This document shows, piece by piece, positions 28,097 to 37,020 of a stretch of DNA of 64,000 nucleotides. The DNA is from Acinetobacter sp. NCu2D-2. GTDB taxonomy: Bacteria > Pseudomonadota > Gammaproteobacteria > Pseudomonadales > Moraxellaceae. Location: assembly GCF_001647675.1 (NCBI RefSeq), contig NZ_CP015594.1, positions 1,798,001-1,862,000 on the forward strand. Reading direction: 5' to 3'. The number at the start of each line of letters is the position of its first letter. The stretch's first letter is position 1. The position numbers were made by a program, and so were the translations under genes. The notes below the pieces were generated by a model, which ran no database searches, was not told the origin of the DNA, and saw only the letters and a list, made by a program, of their open reading frames with translations.

Positions 28097-28678
28097 GTGT
28101 CAAATCTTTCACTGATTGTTGGTTTGGGCAACCCAGGTTCTGAGTATGCCCAAACCCGCCATAATGCAGGCTTCTGGTTTGTTGAACGCCTTGCAGAACA
28201 ATATGGCATCTCACTTAAAAATGACCCAAAGTTCTTCGGAATCAGCGGTCGAGGCAAAATTGAAGGTCAAGACGTTCGTCTACTTCTTCCAACGACCTTT
28301 ATGAATCTTTCTGGTAAAAGTGTTGTTCCTTTCGCCAAATTCTACAATATTCAGCCTGAAGCAATTTTAATTGCACATGATGAACTCGATATGAACCCTG
28401 GGGTAATCCGCCTAAAAACAGGTGGTGGTCACGGTGGTCACAATGGCTTACGTGATATCGTTCCTCATATTGGTCCAAATTTCCATCGTTTACGTATTGG
28501 TATTGGTCATCCTGGTTCCAAAGATCGTGTTTCAGGTCATGTTCTTGGTAAAGCACCAAGCAGTGAACAGAATTTAATGGACGATGCAATTCACCATGCC
28601 CTTGCCCGCACTAAATTGCTGGTAAATGGTGAAATACAACAAGCCATGAATCAAATCAACGCCTATAAACCGAACTAA
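28097..28678 (+). CDS. pth: Peptidyl-tRNA hydrolase
   Basis: Releases peptides from prematurely dropped peptidyl-tRNA. The 193 residues contain LIVGLGNPGSEYAQTRHNAG with catalytic His22, TFMNLSGKSV, the HDELD segment and GGGHGGHNGLRDI. The start is GTG at 28097, with only a poor ribosome binding site; coupling to rplY translation is possible. Confidence 0.96.
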   Translation: MSNLSLIVGLGNPGSEYAQTRHNAGFWFVERLAEQYGISLKNDPKFFGISGRGKIEGQDVRLLLPTTFMNLSGKSVVPFAKFYNIQPEAILIAHDELDMNPGVIRLKTGGGHGGHNGLRDIVPHIGPNFHRLRIGIGHPGSKDRVSGHVLGKAPSSEQNLMDDAIHHALARTKLLVNGEIQQAMNQINAYKPN

Positions 28679-28782
28679 TCATTCAAAAATCGTTGGACAA
28701 TTACGCTTGCCTTCAAGATTGTTTAAGCGCAAAATGCGCAGGCCTACCCACTCAAAAAGTGTAGTAGTAATTGATTCAACCA

Positions 28783-28798
28783 TAAGATCAATATCTTA
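28783..28798. promoter_or_regulatory. Palindrome upstream of panD
   Basis: TAAGAT (28783-28788) and ATCTTA (28793-28798) form a perfect palindrome with a 4-base centre, 24 bases before panD. It could be an operator or a leader hairpin. Confidence 0.3.
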
Positions 28799-28821
28799 GG
28801 TCAACTAAGGAGACGCTAGCC

Positions 28822-29202
28822 ATGCTATCTCGATTATTAAAAGCAAAAATCCACCGTTGTGTCGTAACACAAGCAGAATTACATTATGAAGGTTCTTGTG
28901 CCATTGACGGTATTCTTTTGGATTTAGCAGGCATTCGCGAATATGAAGAAATTCATATGTGGAACGTGACCAATGGTAAACGTTTTACCACTTATGCAAT
29001 TCGTGGCGAAGAAGGTTCAGGCATCATTTCTGTAAATGGTGGTGCTGCCCTTCAAGCAGATGTAGGCGATATTATGATTATTGCGACTTTCGGTGATTTC
29101 ACTGAAGCTGAAGCTGATGCACATAAACCACGTCTTGTTTATGCAAACCCAGATAATACAGTTAACCACACAGCAAACTGCATTCCAGTTCAAGTGGCTT
29201 AA
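28822..29202 (+). CDS. panD: Aspartate 1-decarboxylase (proenzyme)
   Basis: Makes β-alanine for pantothenate and coenzyme A. The 126-residue proenzyme self-cleaves between Gly24 and Ser25 (YEGSCAIDG), leaving a pyruvoyl group on the new N-terminus. Active-site features [14 protein letters not shown] and [11 protein letters not shown] are present. TAAGGAG precedes the ATG. Monocistronic: a 143-base gap before and a terminator after. Confidence 0.96.
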   Translation: MLSRLLKAKIHRCVVTQAELHYEGSCAIDGILLDLAGIREYEEIHMWNVTNGKRFTTYAIRGEEGSGIISVNGGAALQADVGDIMIIATFGDFTEAEADAHKPRLVYANPDNTVNHTANCIPVQVA

Positions 29203-29225
29203 GTCTGACTGAATCATGGTTGAAG

Positions 29226-29251
29226 AGCTCGCATTATGCGGGCTTTTTTAT
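29226..29251 (+). terminator. Terminator of panD
   Basis: Eight-pair stem AGCTCGCA/TGCGGGCT (29226-29233, 29237-29244) with loop TTA and a run of six T. Confidence 0.9.
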
Positions 29252-29341
29252 TGCCATGATTTTCTTTTAAATATTCAAATCGCGACTAAATATATGAATG
29301 ATTTAGATATAAAAACTGTCATTTTCAAGTAAAAACAGGCA

Positions 29342-29347
29342 TATAAT
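29342..29347 (+). promoter_or_regulatory. -10 element of the ribB transcript
   Basis: TATAAT just upstream of the FMN riboswitch; the -35 region is weak. Confidence 0.5.
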
Positions 29348-29355
29348 AGTTTTAA

Positions 29356-29512
29356 TCGCTTCAGGGCGGGGTGTAATTCCCCACCGGTGGTAAATGCAAC
29401 GTATATAGGTATACGATTGAATCAGCCCACGAGCCTATCATGTTGTATATATGATTCGCAGATTTGGTGAAATCCCAAAGCCGACGGTATAGTCCGGATG
29501 AAAGAAGACGAA
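29356..29512 (+). promoter_or_regulatory. FMN riboswitch (RFN element)
   Basis: The conserved blocks of the RFN aptamer appear in order: TTCAGGGCGGGGTG, AATTCCCCACCGG, TGGTAAATGC, AGCCCACGAGC, GATTTGGTGAAATCC, AAGCCGACGG and AGTCCGGATGAAAGAAG. It lies about 110 bases before ribB in the leader, so FMN should repress ribB. One aptamer arm (about 29400-29450) is A+T-rich and longer than minimal. No strong terminator follows, which points to control of translation start or early termination by another route. Confidence 0.95.
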
Positions 29513-29620
29513 AGCAGTACATGTTGTTTCATATTTTTCTATGAAACCATTTTGCGATAAGCCTATTTTCAATATGTCCTGAAATGTTCAATCGTACTTT
29601 AACTTTACGTGAGCGTTTCA

Positions 29621-30280
29621 ATGTCTAGTTTGATTCAACCCGAAATTTTCTTTTCCGCTCTAGCCCCTGCTGAGCAACGTATCCAACAAGCTTTAGAAGA
29701 TATCCGCCAAGGCAAACCTGTGTTGGTGATGGATGACTTCGACCGTGAAAACGAAGCAGACTTAATTGTTGCAGCCGAAACACTTACAGTCGAAACCATG
29801 GCACGTATGATTCGTGATGGTTCAGGCATTGTATGTTTATGCTTAACCAATGAACTTGCAGATCATCTTAAACTTCCACCGATGGTCGAGTCTAATTCAA
29901 GTCACTTCAAAACAGCATTTACTGTCACTATTGAAGCTGCAGAAGGTGTGACTACAGGTGTATCTGCAAAAGACCGTACAACGACGATTAAAGCCGCAAT
30001 TAAAGACGGTGCAGTCGCGAGTGATTTGAATCGCCCAGGACATGTATTCCCACTTCGTGCCCGTGAAGGCGGTGTACTGACTCGTCGTGGTCATACAGAA
30101 GGCACGATTGACCTTGCCCGCTTGGCAGGTCTTAAACCTGCTGGGGTATTGTGTGAATTGACCAATCCAGACGGTACGATGGCCTCTGGTATTCAAGTCT
30201 TATCTTATGCGCAAACGCATCACTTAACTGTTTTGACTATTGATGAACTTGTACATTATCGTCAAAGTCATAACATCTAA
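29621..30280 (+). CDS. ribB: 3,4-dihydroxy-2-butanone 4-phosphate synthase
   Basis: Converts ribulose 5-phosphate to the four-carbon precursor of riboflavin plus formate. The Mg-binding acidic loop [11 protein letters not shown] (38-48) and the [14 protein letters not shown] segment are present. It is a stand-alone ribB (219 residues), not a fused RibBA. The frame opens with GTG at 29609, but the ATG at 29621 has the better-placed GTGAG box. An FMN riboswitch precedes it. Confidence 0.95.
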   Translation: MSSLIQPEIFFSALAPAEQRIQQALEDIRQGKPVLVMDDFDRENEADLIVAAETLTVETMARMIRDGSGIVCLCLTNELADHLKLPPMVESNSSHFKTAFTVTIEAAEGVTTGVSAKDRTTTIKAAIKDGAVASDLNRPGHVFPLRAREGGVLTRRGHTEGTIDLARLAGLKPAGVLCELTNPDGTMASGIQVLSYAQTHHLTVLTIDELVHYRQSHNI

Positions 30281-30304
30281 GCTTAAGTTTTAAGCTTAAA
30301 ATTA

Positions 30305-30338
30305 AAATCCCAGTCTTATTTTGATTGGGATTTTTTTA
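30305..30338 (+). terminator. Terminator of ribB
   Basis: Stem AAATCCCA/TGGGATTT (30305-30312, 30326-30333) with a 13-base loop, followed by T. A separate palindrome, TAAGCTTAA...TTAAGCTTA, precedes it. Confidence 0.8.
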
Positions 30339-30359
30339 TGCTCAAATAAGGTTGTATGC

Positions 30360-30968
30360 TTAGGAAAAAACGGAATAGATACCATATAGAGCAACCATGA
30401 TTAAGATCGTTCCGCATAAACCCAATAAATGCGGATAAACCCGAGAACGTGAGAGTCGTTTAAAGCCCAAATATACCAAGGATAAAGTCAAAAAATCTAA
30501 TACTATCCAAGACAGCGTTAAAACCATTAAACTCAGATTGATCTGCGGTGTAACCCCAATAAATTGCGGAAAAAATGCAGCAAAGAAGATAATATCTTTC
30601 GGATTGGAAATTCCGACTAAAAAGCCTTTCTGAAAGCCGCCTTGGATGGGTTGAATGATTGCATTTTGCTTTTGTGTACTACATCGGACTTCTTTTAAAA
30701 TACTCAAACCGAGATAACCGATATATAAACAACCCAAGACTTGAATCACATTTAAGGCTTGCGCATTGATTTGCAGAATCCCTTTCAGACTCAGTACCGA
30801 ACACAGAATTAGAATCAGCGAGGCAAAGTTAGTACCAAAAATGGTCTTGAGTGCTGCTGAATAGCCACCTTTTAATCCAACACTCGCCACTAGCAGCATG
30901 ACAGGCCCCGGTGTTGCGATCATCACCACGACAGCAAAGCAATACAGCAACCATTCTGACACATTCAC
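30360..30968 (-). CDS. LysE/RhtB-family amino acid exporter
   Basis: A 202-residue inner-membrane protein with six hydrophobic segments. The N-terminus with ATPGPVMLLV (about 18-27) and the later GISNPKDIIFFAAFFPQF are signatures of the LysE/RhtB family. The substrate is not deducible. The start is GTG at 30968, eight bases after a GAGG box. It follows the DUF1289 gene on the same strand after 27 bases. Confidence 0.88.
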   Translation of the reverse strand: MNVSEWLLYCFAVVVMIATPGPVMLLVASVGLKGGYSAALKTIFGTNFASLILILCSVLSLKGILQINAQALNVIQVLGCLYIGYLGLSILKEVRCSTQKQNAIIQPIQGGFQKGFLVGISNPKDIIFFAAFFPQFIGVTPQINLSLMVLTLSWIVLDFLTLSLVYLGFKRLSRSRVYPHLLGLCGTILIMVALYGIYSVFS

Positions 30969-30995
30969 TCAAATCACCTCATAAAAAAAGAGGAC

Positions 30996-31487
30996 TTAAT
31001 CGTCCTCATCTTCTTCTAAGTTTAATAAATGCTGACTGATACCATCGGCACGCAAAAAAGCAAAATCATAGCTGGCTTTTGCCAAGGCTAAAACTCGGCG
31101 TTCAAACTCATCCCAAATTGGACGGACTTGTTTGTAACTAATACCAAGCCCACTATCATCAGTAAAATGTCGGTTCTTTTCACACAGCTTTAACGCATAG
31201 TAAAGTTTACGACCTTGAGTTGCATCGTCACGAACCCGAATCCGTTTTGAAGCAATAAACTGTTCGACCTGTACCATATTGGCATTTGGCAGCATCGGCA
31301 CCAAAATCTGATTCAACTGTGCATCTAAACGTTGCCAAACCGCAGCATGCTGTTCTGGTGTATAAGTATTCCACTGAATCACTTCATGATTAAAACGACG
31401 ACAACCTCGACAAACGGCATCACCAAACACTGTTGAGCAACGTCCCGCGCATGGGGTTAATGAAGAAGTACGGTGCTCTGAACTCAA
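30996..31487 (-). CDS. DUF1289-domain cysteine-rich small protein
   Basis: The first 35 residues hold a Cys-rich module, CAGRCSTVFGDAVCRGCRRF, the DUF1289 pattern with four cysteines that may bind zinc or an Fe-S cluster. The rest (40-163) is soluble, helical and ends in an acidic LEEDEDD; it is longer than the usual single DUF1289 protein. The start is TTG at 31487, after a GGAG box. Possibly cotranscribed with the exporter downstream. Function unknown. Confidence 0.8.
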   Translation of the reverse strand: MSSEHRTSSLTPCAGRCSTVFGDAVCRGCRRFNHEVIQWNTYTPEQHAAVWQRLDAQLNQILVPMLPNANMVQVEQFIASKRIRVRDDATQGRKLYYALKLCEKNRHFTDDSGLGISYKQVRPIWDEFERRVLALAKASYDFAFLRADGISQHLLNLEEDEDD

Positions 31488-31521
31488 AATTTACTCCATA
31501 AAACAAGTGGGTCACATCCGT

Positions 31522-31566
31522 GATGCGGGTTTCGCATCGGCATGACTATACACGCTCAGCGTCATG
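31522..31566. other. Cluster of inverted repeats between DUF1289 gene and trhO
   Basis: GATGCG/CGCATC (31522-31527, 31533-31538) is followed at once by CATGAC/GTCATG (31541-31546, 31561-31566), which encloses ACGCT/AGCGT (31552-31556, 31558-31562). No T-run. It lies between divergent starts. Confidence 0.4.
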
Positions 31567-31666
31567 ATTTGAAGCGTATTAAAACTCCCCTGTTCTACTC
31601 GCTTATTCACGCAAAAACCGTTAAAATATGCGCCTTTCAAATTATCATGCTACGTTGGAGTATTCC

Positions 31667-32599
31667 ATGAACGCTACTGTAGAACAGCTTGCACCTGTAG
31701 AACAGCAAGCGACCACTGACTGGGTTGTTGCCGCACTTTACCAATTTAAAGAAGTTCAAGATCCTGCCGATCTTCAACAACGTCTTTTAGACTTGGTAAA
31801 CTCCATCAACTTATGCGGTACTCTCATCGTGGCAGGTGAAGGCATTAACGGTACAGTTGCCGGTGACCGTCAATCTATTGACCAAGTACATCAATTCCTT
31901 CTGAATGAAGGCTTTAACGAAATGGAATATAAAGAGTCTCATAGCTCGGATAAACCATTCCGTAAAATGAAAGTTAAACTCAAAAAAGAGATTGTGACTT
32001 TAGGTGTACCAGTTAAACCACGCGATTTAGTTGGTCATTATCTTGATCCTAAAGAGTGGAATGAACTCTTGGCACAAGATGACGTGATTGTCGTCGATAC
32101 GCGTAATGATTATGAATACAAAGCGGGTACGTTCAAGGGTGCGATCGACCCTAAAACTGAAACTTTCCGCGAATTCCCTGAATACGTGAAGAAAAACCTT
32201 GAACAGCATAAAGATAAAAAAATTGCGATGTTCTGTACCGGTGGTATTCGTTGTGAAAAATCGACATCTTTATTGCTCCAAGAAGGCTTTAAAGAGGTCT
32301 ATCACCTCAAAGGCGGTATTCTAAAATACTTAGAAGAAACTCCTGCTGAAGAAAGTCTTTGGGAAGGTGAATGCTTCGTATTCGATGGTCGTACAGCTGT
32401 CACTCACGGTGTTGAAGAAGGTCAAAATATAAAATGTCACGCATGTGGCTGGCCTCTTACACCTGAAGAAGTTGCACTTCCTAGCTATGAACATGGTGTA
32501 TCTTGCGTTTACTGCATTGATAAAACCACTGAGAAACAAAAAGAAGGTTTCCGTATGCGCCAATCACAAATTTTGGCTGCTAAACGTAAACGTCTCTAA
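31667..32599 (+). CDS. trhO: tRNA uridine(34) hydroxylase TrhO (rhodanese family)
   Basis: Hydroxylates U34 of some tRNAs in the oxygen-dependent path to 5-carboxymethoxyuridine. In 310 residues: a ferredoxin-like N-terminal domain (about 20-115, with AGEGINGTVAG), a rhodanese domain with the active-site loop FCTGGIRCEKS (Cys190), and a C-terminal Cys-rich tail (KCHACGWPL, VSCVYC) that may bind zinc. ATG 31667 follows a GGAG box seven bases away; the open frame upstream has no such site. Confidence 0.94.
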   Translation: MNATVEQLAPVEQQATTDWVVAALYQFKEVQDPADLQQRLLDLVNSINLCGTLIVAGEGINGTVAGDRQSIDQVHQFLLNEGFNEMEYKESHSSDKPFRKMKVKLKKEIVTLGVPVKPRDLVGHYLDPKEWNELLAQDDVIVVDTRNDYEYKAGTFKGAIDPKTETFREFPEYVKKNLEQHKDKKIAMFCTGGIRCEKSTSLLLQEGFKEVYHLKGGILKYLEETPAEESLWEGECFVFDGRTAVTHGVEEGQNIKCHACGWPLTPEEVALPSYEHGVSCVYCIDKTTEKQKEGFRMRQSQILAAKRKRL

Positions 32600-32625
32600 T
32601 GCTTGTTTTGTAAATTGCTATACAA

Positions 32626-32652
32626 AAGCCCTCTACTGAGGGCTTTTTTTTT
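32626..32652 (+). terminator. Terminator of trhO
   Basis: Stem AGCCCTC/GAGGGCT (32627-32633, 32638-32644), loop TACT, followed by a long T-run. Confidence 0.92.
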
Positions 32653-32795
32653 ACATTGTGGTGACATGCTTAATAAAAAATAAACTGGGTTTTACCAAGA
32701 CTATCATTTTTTTTAGACAAGCATTGTTAAGCTTCTTAAAAGGCACTAAGTCTTTCATTCTTATTTGAAAAATTTAAGTGAAAAGGAGCGTAATA

Positions 32796-33080
32796 ATGAG
32801 CAGACCACTGGCCAAATTTGAAGATAACATCGTTCCATTTCAGCCTCGTGTCAATTTAAAGCTACAGCGCTTAAATCAACTCAGTGCCGAAGTTGAGCAA
32901 GAATCACATTTATTTATTGTGATATTAGGAACGGTGATTGGTGCAATACTCGCGCTCTTTATTGGTTATCATTTGAATAACAGCGCCATTCACTTTTTGC
33001 TCCTGATTACAATTCCTGTCGTTCTCGCCTATACCCTACGTCGCGTTTATATTTATACCTTATTACAAAATTATCATTAA
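32796..33080 (+). CDS. Small membrane protein, unknown function
   Basis: A 94-residue protein with a charged N-terminal half (1-42) and two adjacent hydrophobic helices (about 43-63 and 66-84), then a basic tail. I do not recognise a family. A strong AAAAGGAG box seven bases before the ATG supports translation. It lies upstream of the DedA gene with 71 bases between and no terminator, so the two may be cotranscribed. Confidence 0.7.
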   Translation: MSRPLAKFEDNIVPFQPRVNLKLQRLNQLSAEVEQESHLFIVILGTVIGAILALFIGYHLNNSAIHFLLLITIPVVLAYTLRRVYIYTLLQNYH

Positions 33081-33151
33081 TAAAATTCAACTATTACATA
33101 CGTTACACATTCGATATGCTGCATTCAGTGAAGTAAGTTGAGAACAATGAA

Positions 33152-33760
33152 ATGACAGAATGGATCATTTCCATTATGCAGCAATTGAGCTATTGGGGCA
33201 TTGCATTCTTAATGTTCCTTGATAATGTCTTTCCGCCTATTCCCTCTGAAATTATTATGCCGAGTGCGGGTTATACCGCTTCTCAAGGACAATTAATTTT
33301 AATCGGTGTGATTATTGCAGGGTCATTCGGTTCTTTATTGGCAGCAGCCTTGTTATATTGGATTGGTTCCAAATTCAGCCATGATGCCATTTTTCGTTTT
33401 GTTGACCGTTATGGCAAATACTTATTTATTAAAACTGAAGACGTTAAAACATCGCTCACTTGGTTTGAACAATACGGACATCGAATTGTGTTCTTTGGAC
33501 GCATGATTCCTGCAGTACGCTCACTGATTAGCATCCCTGCAGGCATGAGTCATATGCCCTTTTGGAAATTCATGTTATTTAGTGGATTAGGCACGATTAT
33601 ATGGACAACTTTTTTAGCCTGTGTGGGTTTTTATTTAGGTGAAAATCAAGCCTTAATGAAACAGGTCTTAAGCCAAGTGGGCTATGTCATGCTTTTCATT
33701 GCCCTTTTATTTGTTGCTTGGCTGTTCTACCGAAAATATAGAAAGAAAAGCTCAAACTAA
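33152..33760 (+). CDS. DedA-family (VTT-domain) membrane protein
   Basis: A 202-residue membrane protein with about five hydrophobic segments. It carries DedA signatures: FLDNVFPPIPSEIIMPSAG (22-40), with the conserved acidic and proline residues, and FFGRMIPAVRSLISIPAG (114-131) with the conserved arginines. DedA proteins are needed for membrane homeostasis; some members flip undecaprenyl phosphate or phospholipids. Which applies here is unknown. It ends at a terminator shared with the convergent UPF0149 gene. Confidence 0.92.
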   Translation: MTEWIISIMQQLSYWGIAFLMFLDNVFPPIPSEIIMPSAGYTASQGQLILIGVIIAGSFGSLLAAALLYWIGSKFSHDAIFRFVDRYGKYLFIKTEDVKTSLTWFEQYGHRIVFFGRMIPAVRSLISIPAGMSHMPFWKFMLFSGLGTIIWTTFLACVGFYLGENQALMKQVLSQVGYVMLFIALLFVAWLFYRKYRKKSSN

Positions 33761-33773
33761 ATTGCACTCAATA

Positions 33774-33797
33774 AAAAAGCACCCGAAGGTGCTTTTT
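33774..33797. terminator. Bidirectional terminator between DedA and UPF0149 genes
   Basis: Stem GCACC/GGTGC (33779-33783, 33788-33792), loop CGAA, with A-run before and T-run after, serving both convergent genes. Confidence 0.88.
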
Positions 33798-33810
33798 ATC
33801 AATGAACGTA

Positions 33811-34335
33811 TTATTCAGGAGAATGATACATTAAATACAATTCATTTAAATTTTCTGGAATTTCTTCCGCAAGTTCATCCATAAGCTGACCATTGCGACG
33901 GAACGTTTCCATTTGTGGATCTTCTTCATCGATGCCACTGAAGACCATAATTGGAAGTGTTAAATCTACCAATTGCTCTTCATATTCTTCAGCAAACCAA
34001 GCATCTTCGTTAAGGAACATGGCATCTACGAAACCCACACTCCAGTCACCAAGACTTGATTCTGTATCTGCTTCTTCAATTTCGAATGGGAATGTAATCC
34101 CTTCTTCATTGGCAAGACTTTGACGAATTGACTCTAACCATGCCTGAATTTGAGCAATGATTTCAGCAGGTGCTTTTTTTTGATTCCCTTCGAAAAGTTC
34201 ATCTAACCATTTGTCAAACTTAGGTCCAACTGCAATCGCACATAAGAAACCATGAGTTGCCGCAAAATCTAGACCATACTCATTTTGGTCACCATCTAGA
34301 TATTCACTCAACTGGTCTAAATCAAAAGCACTCAT
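33811..34335 (-). CDS. UPF0149 (YgfB/YecA) family protein
   Basis: An acidic 174-residue soluble protein. The N-terminal YGLDFAATHGFLCAIAVGP and the central GDWSVGFVDAMFLNEDAW are typical of the UPF0149 family; no SEC-C zinc tail is present. The function is largely unknown, although Pseudomonas YgfB affects AmpC and peptidoglycan recycling control. It starts a leftward group with the small acidic gene upstream. Confidence 0.85.
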   Translation of the reverse strand: MSAFDLDQLSEYLDGDQNEYGLDFAATHGFLCAIAVGPKFDKWLDELFEGNQKKAPAEIIAQIQAWLESIRQSLANEEGITFPFEIEEADTESSLGDWSVGFVDAMFLNEDAWFAEEYEEQLVDLTLPIMVFSGIDEEDPQMETFRRNGQLMDELAEEIPENLNELYLMYHSPE

Positions 34336-34407
34336 TTAATATCCAAACTTCGAAATACCGAAAGCATAAGCATAGCATTTATTCAGCCGATGCTAAATCT
34401 GTATTGA

Positions 34408-34614
34408 TTAATCTTCGTCGTCGAAGTCGTCATCATCGTCGAAGTCGTAATCAAAATCTTTAAGTTCACGCTCCAAGCGACGTTGTGTGAGTAGGTCGTC
34501 AATTAGACGGCGTTTTTCCAACGATTCTTTAGCACTCAGCTTGCTTGAAGCTTCGTCGAAATTAACATCATCCTCACCGAAGTTATCATCTAGTTCAAAA
34601 TCTGTCGAAGACAC
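34408..34614 (-). CDS. Small acidic protein with Asp-rich tail
   Basis: A 68-residue highly charged protein: an acidic N-terminus (LDDNFGEDDVNFDEA), a basic middle (EKRRLIDDLLTQRRLERELK, about 32-51), and an Asp-rich tail. The arrangement is like the small PA3496-type proteins of pseudomonads, but I hold that link loosely. The repeated GAC/GAT codons make the DNA look like a microsatellite, yet the reading frame is intact. UPF0149 lies 72 bases downstream. Function unknown. Confidence 0.65.
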   Translation of the reverse strand: MSSTDFELDDNFGEDDVNFDEASSKLSAKESLEKRRLIDDLLTQRRLERELKDFDYDFDDDDDFDDED

Positions 34615-35016
34615 TAAAACTTCCTCATAGTGAAAAAATGTAAATGGTTTTAAGCGCTATTTATCGTGCCTAAAAAAACAAGTCAAGTTTTATTTTGTTT
34701 TTTAACCATTTTATTTTTTAAACAGGGCTTTTTTTCTGCCTTACAGGTGTGGCATGATATAATCCACCCTGCGTCCTTCTGTTTTGAAGACTTAATTTTG
34801 AGTTTTCAAACATCGATACGCATGGGCTGAACTTGAAAACAACAAATTCATCCCCATCTTAAATTACTGAATTTCCTTTTTTTATATTTTATCAGGCGGC
34901 GCTTTACGTTGTATAAACTGATGAAATGACTAAGCTATTCATAAAATTTAATGAGATGAATCGTGCAACTTATGTACGGTTTTTACTGCAACAGATTCAA
35001 CGAAGAGTAAGCAAAG
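34615..35016 (+). promoter_or_regulatory. rpoD upstream region, 402 bases without a gene
   Basis: No gene seen. An extended -10, TGA then TATAAT (34755-34763), is the best promoter and would give a leader of about 250 bases. The leader contains TTATCAGG and a later ACTGATGAAATGAC segment but no clear hairpin terminator or riboswitch. The left end serves the leftward acidic gene. Confidence 0.5.
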
Positions 35017-36903
35017 ATGAGCGATATGACTTCCCCTACTTCTCAAGTAGCGGCTCTGATTAGCCGAGGCAAAGAACAAGGTTACTTAACCTTCGCTGAG
35101 GTTAACGATCATCTCCCGGACTCAATCACAGAAAGCGAGCAGATTGAAGACATCATTCAAATGTTGAATGACGTTGGTATTCCTGTACATGATCGCGCAC
35201 CAGAATCTGATGATACGATGTTCGAGGACACTGCAGAAGCTGCCGATGAAGTTGCAGAAGAAGAAGCTGCAGCAGTACTTGCATCGGTAGAGAATGAGCC
35301 AGGTCGTACCACTGACCCAGTACGCATGTATATGCGTGAAATGGGTACGGTTGAACTTTTGACTCGTGAAGGCGAAATCAGTATTGCAAAACGTATCGAA
35401 GAAGGTATTCGTGACGTTTTAAACTCTATTGCTTACTGGCCAAACGCAGTTGAAGTTGTTCTCCAAGAATATAAAGATTACGAAGCAGGTGAACGCCGCC
35501 TAGCTGATATTTTATCAGGTTATCTTGACCCTGAATCTGACGAAGAAATTCCTGAAGTTCCTGAAGAAGAAGCAGAGCTTGCAGATGATGATGCGTCTAC
35601 AACTAAATCTACCAAAGACGTTAAATTGGATGATGATGAAGACGAAGAAGAATCTGATTCTGATGATGACTCAGAAGCGGATTCTGGTCCTGATCCTGAA
35701 ATTGCCAAAGCACGTTTCACTGAACTTGCTGAAGCATGGACGAATACTAAAACTGTTTTAGAAAAACACGGTCGTAATAGTGCTGAAGGCGAAGAAGCGC
35801 TTCAAGCGCTTGCTGCTGTGTTCATGATGTTTAAATTTACACCGCGTTTATTTGACATTATTTCTGAAATGATTCGCGGTACACACGATCAAATTCGTAC
35901 CTCTGAACGTGAAATTATGCGTTATGCAGTACGTCGTGGTCGTATGGACCGTACGCAATTCCGTACTTCATTCCCAGGTCAAGAATCAAATCCAGCTTGG
36001 TTAGAAGAACAAATTGCTAAAGCAACACCAGATCAAAAAGGCTATTTAGAAAAAGTTCGTCCAGATATTTTGGCATTCCAACAAAAGATTGCTGATATTG
36101 AAAAAGAACTTGGTCTAAAAGTTCGCGATATTAAAGATATTGCAAAACGTATGGCTGTCGGTGAAGCGAAAGCACGTCGTGCGAAAAAAGAAATGGTTGA
36201 AGCAAACTTACGCTTGGTAATTTCGATTGCGAAAAAATATACCAACCGTGGTCTGCAATTCCTTGACTTGATTCAAGAAGGTAACATCGGTTTGATGAAA
36301 GCCGTGGATAAGTTCGAATACCGTCGTGGTTATAAATTCTCGACTTATGCAACATGGTGGATTCGTCAGGCAATCACGCGTTCGATTGCCGATCAAGCAC
36401 GTACGATTCGTATTCCGGTACACATGATCGAAACTATTAACAAGATCAACCGTGTATCGCGTCAATTACTTCAAGAAATGGGTCGTGAACCAACTCCTGA
36501 AGAATTGGGTGAACGTCTAGAAATGGACGAAGTTAAAGTTCGTAAAGTACTTAAAATCGCGAAAGAACCAATTTCGATGGAAACTCCAATTGGTGATGAT
36601 GAAGATTCGCATCTTGGTGACTTCATTGAAGATGGCAACATCACATCTCCAATTGATGCTGCAACATCTGAAGGCTTAAAAGAAGCAACTCGTGAAGTAC
36701 TTGAAAACTTGACTGAACGTGAAGCAAAAGTCTTGAAAATGCGTTTCGGTATCGACATGCCAACTGACCATACTTTGGAAGAAGTCGGTAAACAATTTGA
36801 TGTAACACGTGAACGTATTCGTCAGATTGAAGCAAAAGCGTTACGTAAACTACGTCATCCTTCTCGTTCAGAACACTTACGTTCTTTCCTTGAGAATGAC
36901 TAA
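35017..36903 (+). CDS. rpoD: RNA polymerase primary sigma factor RpoD (sigma 70)
   Basis: Directs RNA polymerase to housekeeping promoters. In 628 residues: σ1.1 (about 1-90); σ1.2 with [11 protein letters not shown] (about 99-109); a long acidic non-conserved insert rich in Asp, Glu and Ser (about 165-230); σ2 with [17 protein letters not shown]; σ3; and σ4 with [20 protein letters not shown], ending in [13 protein letters not shown]. Not in an operon with dnaG here. It is followed by a hairpin and a terminator. Confidence 0.98.
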   Translation: MSDMTSPTSQVAALISRGKEQGYLTFAEVNDHLPDSITESEQIEDIIQMLNDVGIPVHDRAPESDDTMFEDTAEAADEVAEEEAAAVLASVENEPGRTTDPVRMYMREMGTVELLTREGEISIAKRIEEGIRDVLNSIAYWPNAVEVVLQEYKDYEAGERRLADILSGYLDPESDEEIPEVPEEEAELADDDASTTKSTKDVKLDDDEDEEESDSDDDSEADSGPDPEIAKARFTELAEAWTNTKTVLEKHGRNSAEGEEALQALAAVFMMFKFTPRLFDIISEMIRGTHDQIRTSEREIMRYAVRRGRMDRTQFRTSFPGQESNPAWLEEQIAKATPDQKGYLEKVRPDILAFQQKIADIEKELGLKVRDIKDIAKRMAVGEAKARRAKKEMVEANLRLVISIAKKYTNRGLQFLDLIQEGNIGLMKAVDKFEYRRGYKFSTYATWWIRQAITRSIADQARTIRIPVHMIETINKINRVSRQLLQEMGREPTPEELGERLEMDEVKVRKVLKIAKEPISMETPIGDDEDSHLGDFIEDGNITSPIDAATSEGLKEATREVLENLTEREAKVLKMRFGIDMPTDHTLEEVGKQFDVTRERIRQIEAKALRKLRHPSRSEHLRSFLEND

Positions 36904-36931
36904 CCTATCCATAGGATAATACTGGCTTGAA

Positions 36932-36952
36932 TATGGGGGGAACTCCCCCATA
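36932..36952 (+). other. G/C hairpin after rpoD, no T-run
   Basis: TATGGGGG (36932-36939) pairs perfectly with CCCCCATA (36945-36952). Without a T-run it may protect the mRNA 3' end or be a protein site; the real terminator is 27 bases further. Confidence 0.5.
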
Positions 36953-36978
36953 ATATGAGCATGTAGCAAATAAAACAA

Positions 36979-37005
36979 AATACCTGCACATAGCAGGTAT
37001 TTTTA
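36979..37005 (+). terminator. Terminator of rpoD
   Basis: Stem AATACCTGC/GCAGGTATT (36979-36987, 36993-37001), loop ACATA, then T-rich. Confidence 0.88.
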
Positions 37006-37020
37006 ATGAAGAGGTGTCCT

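Noticed and set aside
34414..34450. Microsatellite-like GTC/ATC repeats
   Set aside because: They encode the Asp-rich tail of the small acidic protein in an intact frame; kept as coding, not as a separate repeat.
35520..35720. Ser-rich frame antisense to the acidic part of rpoD
   Set aside because: The Ser run is only the complement of Asp/Glu codons.
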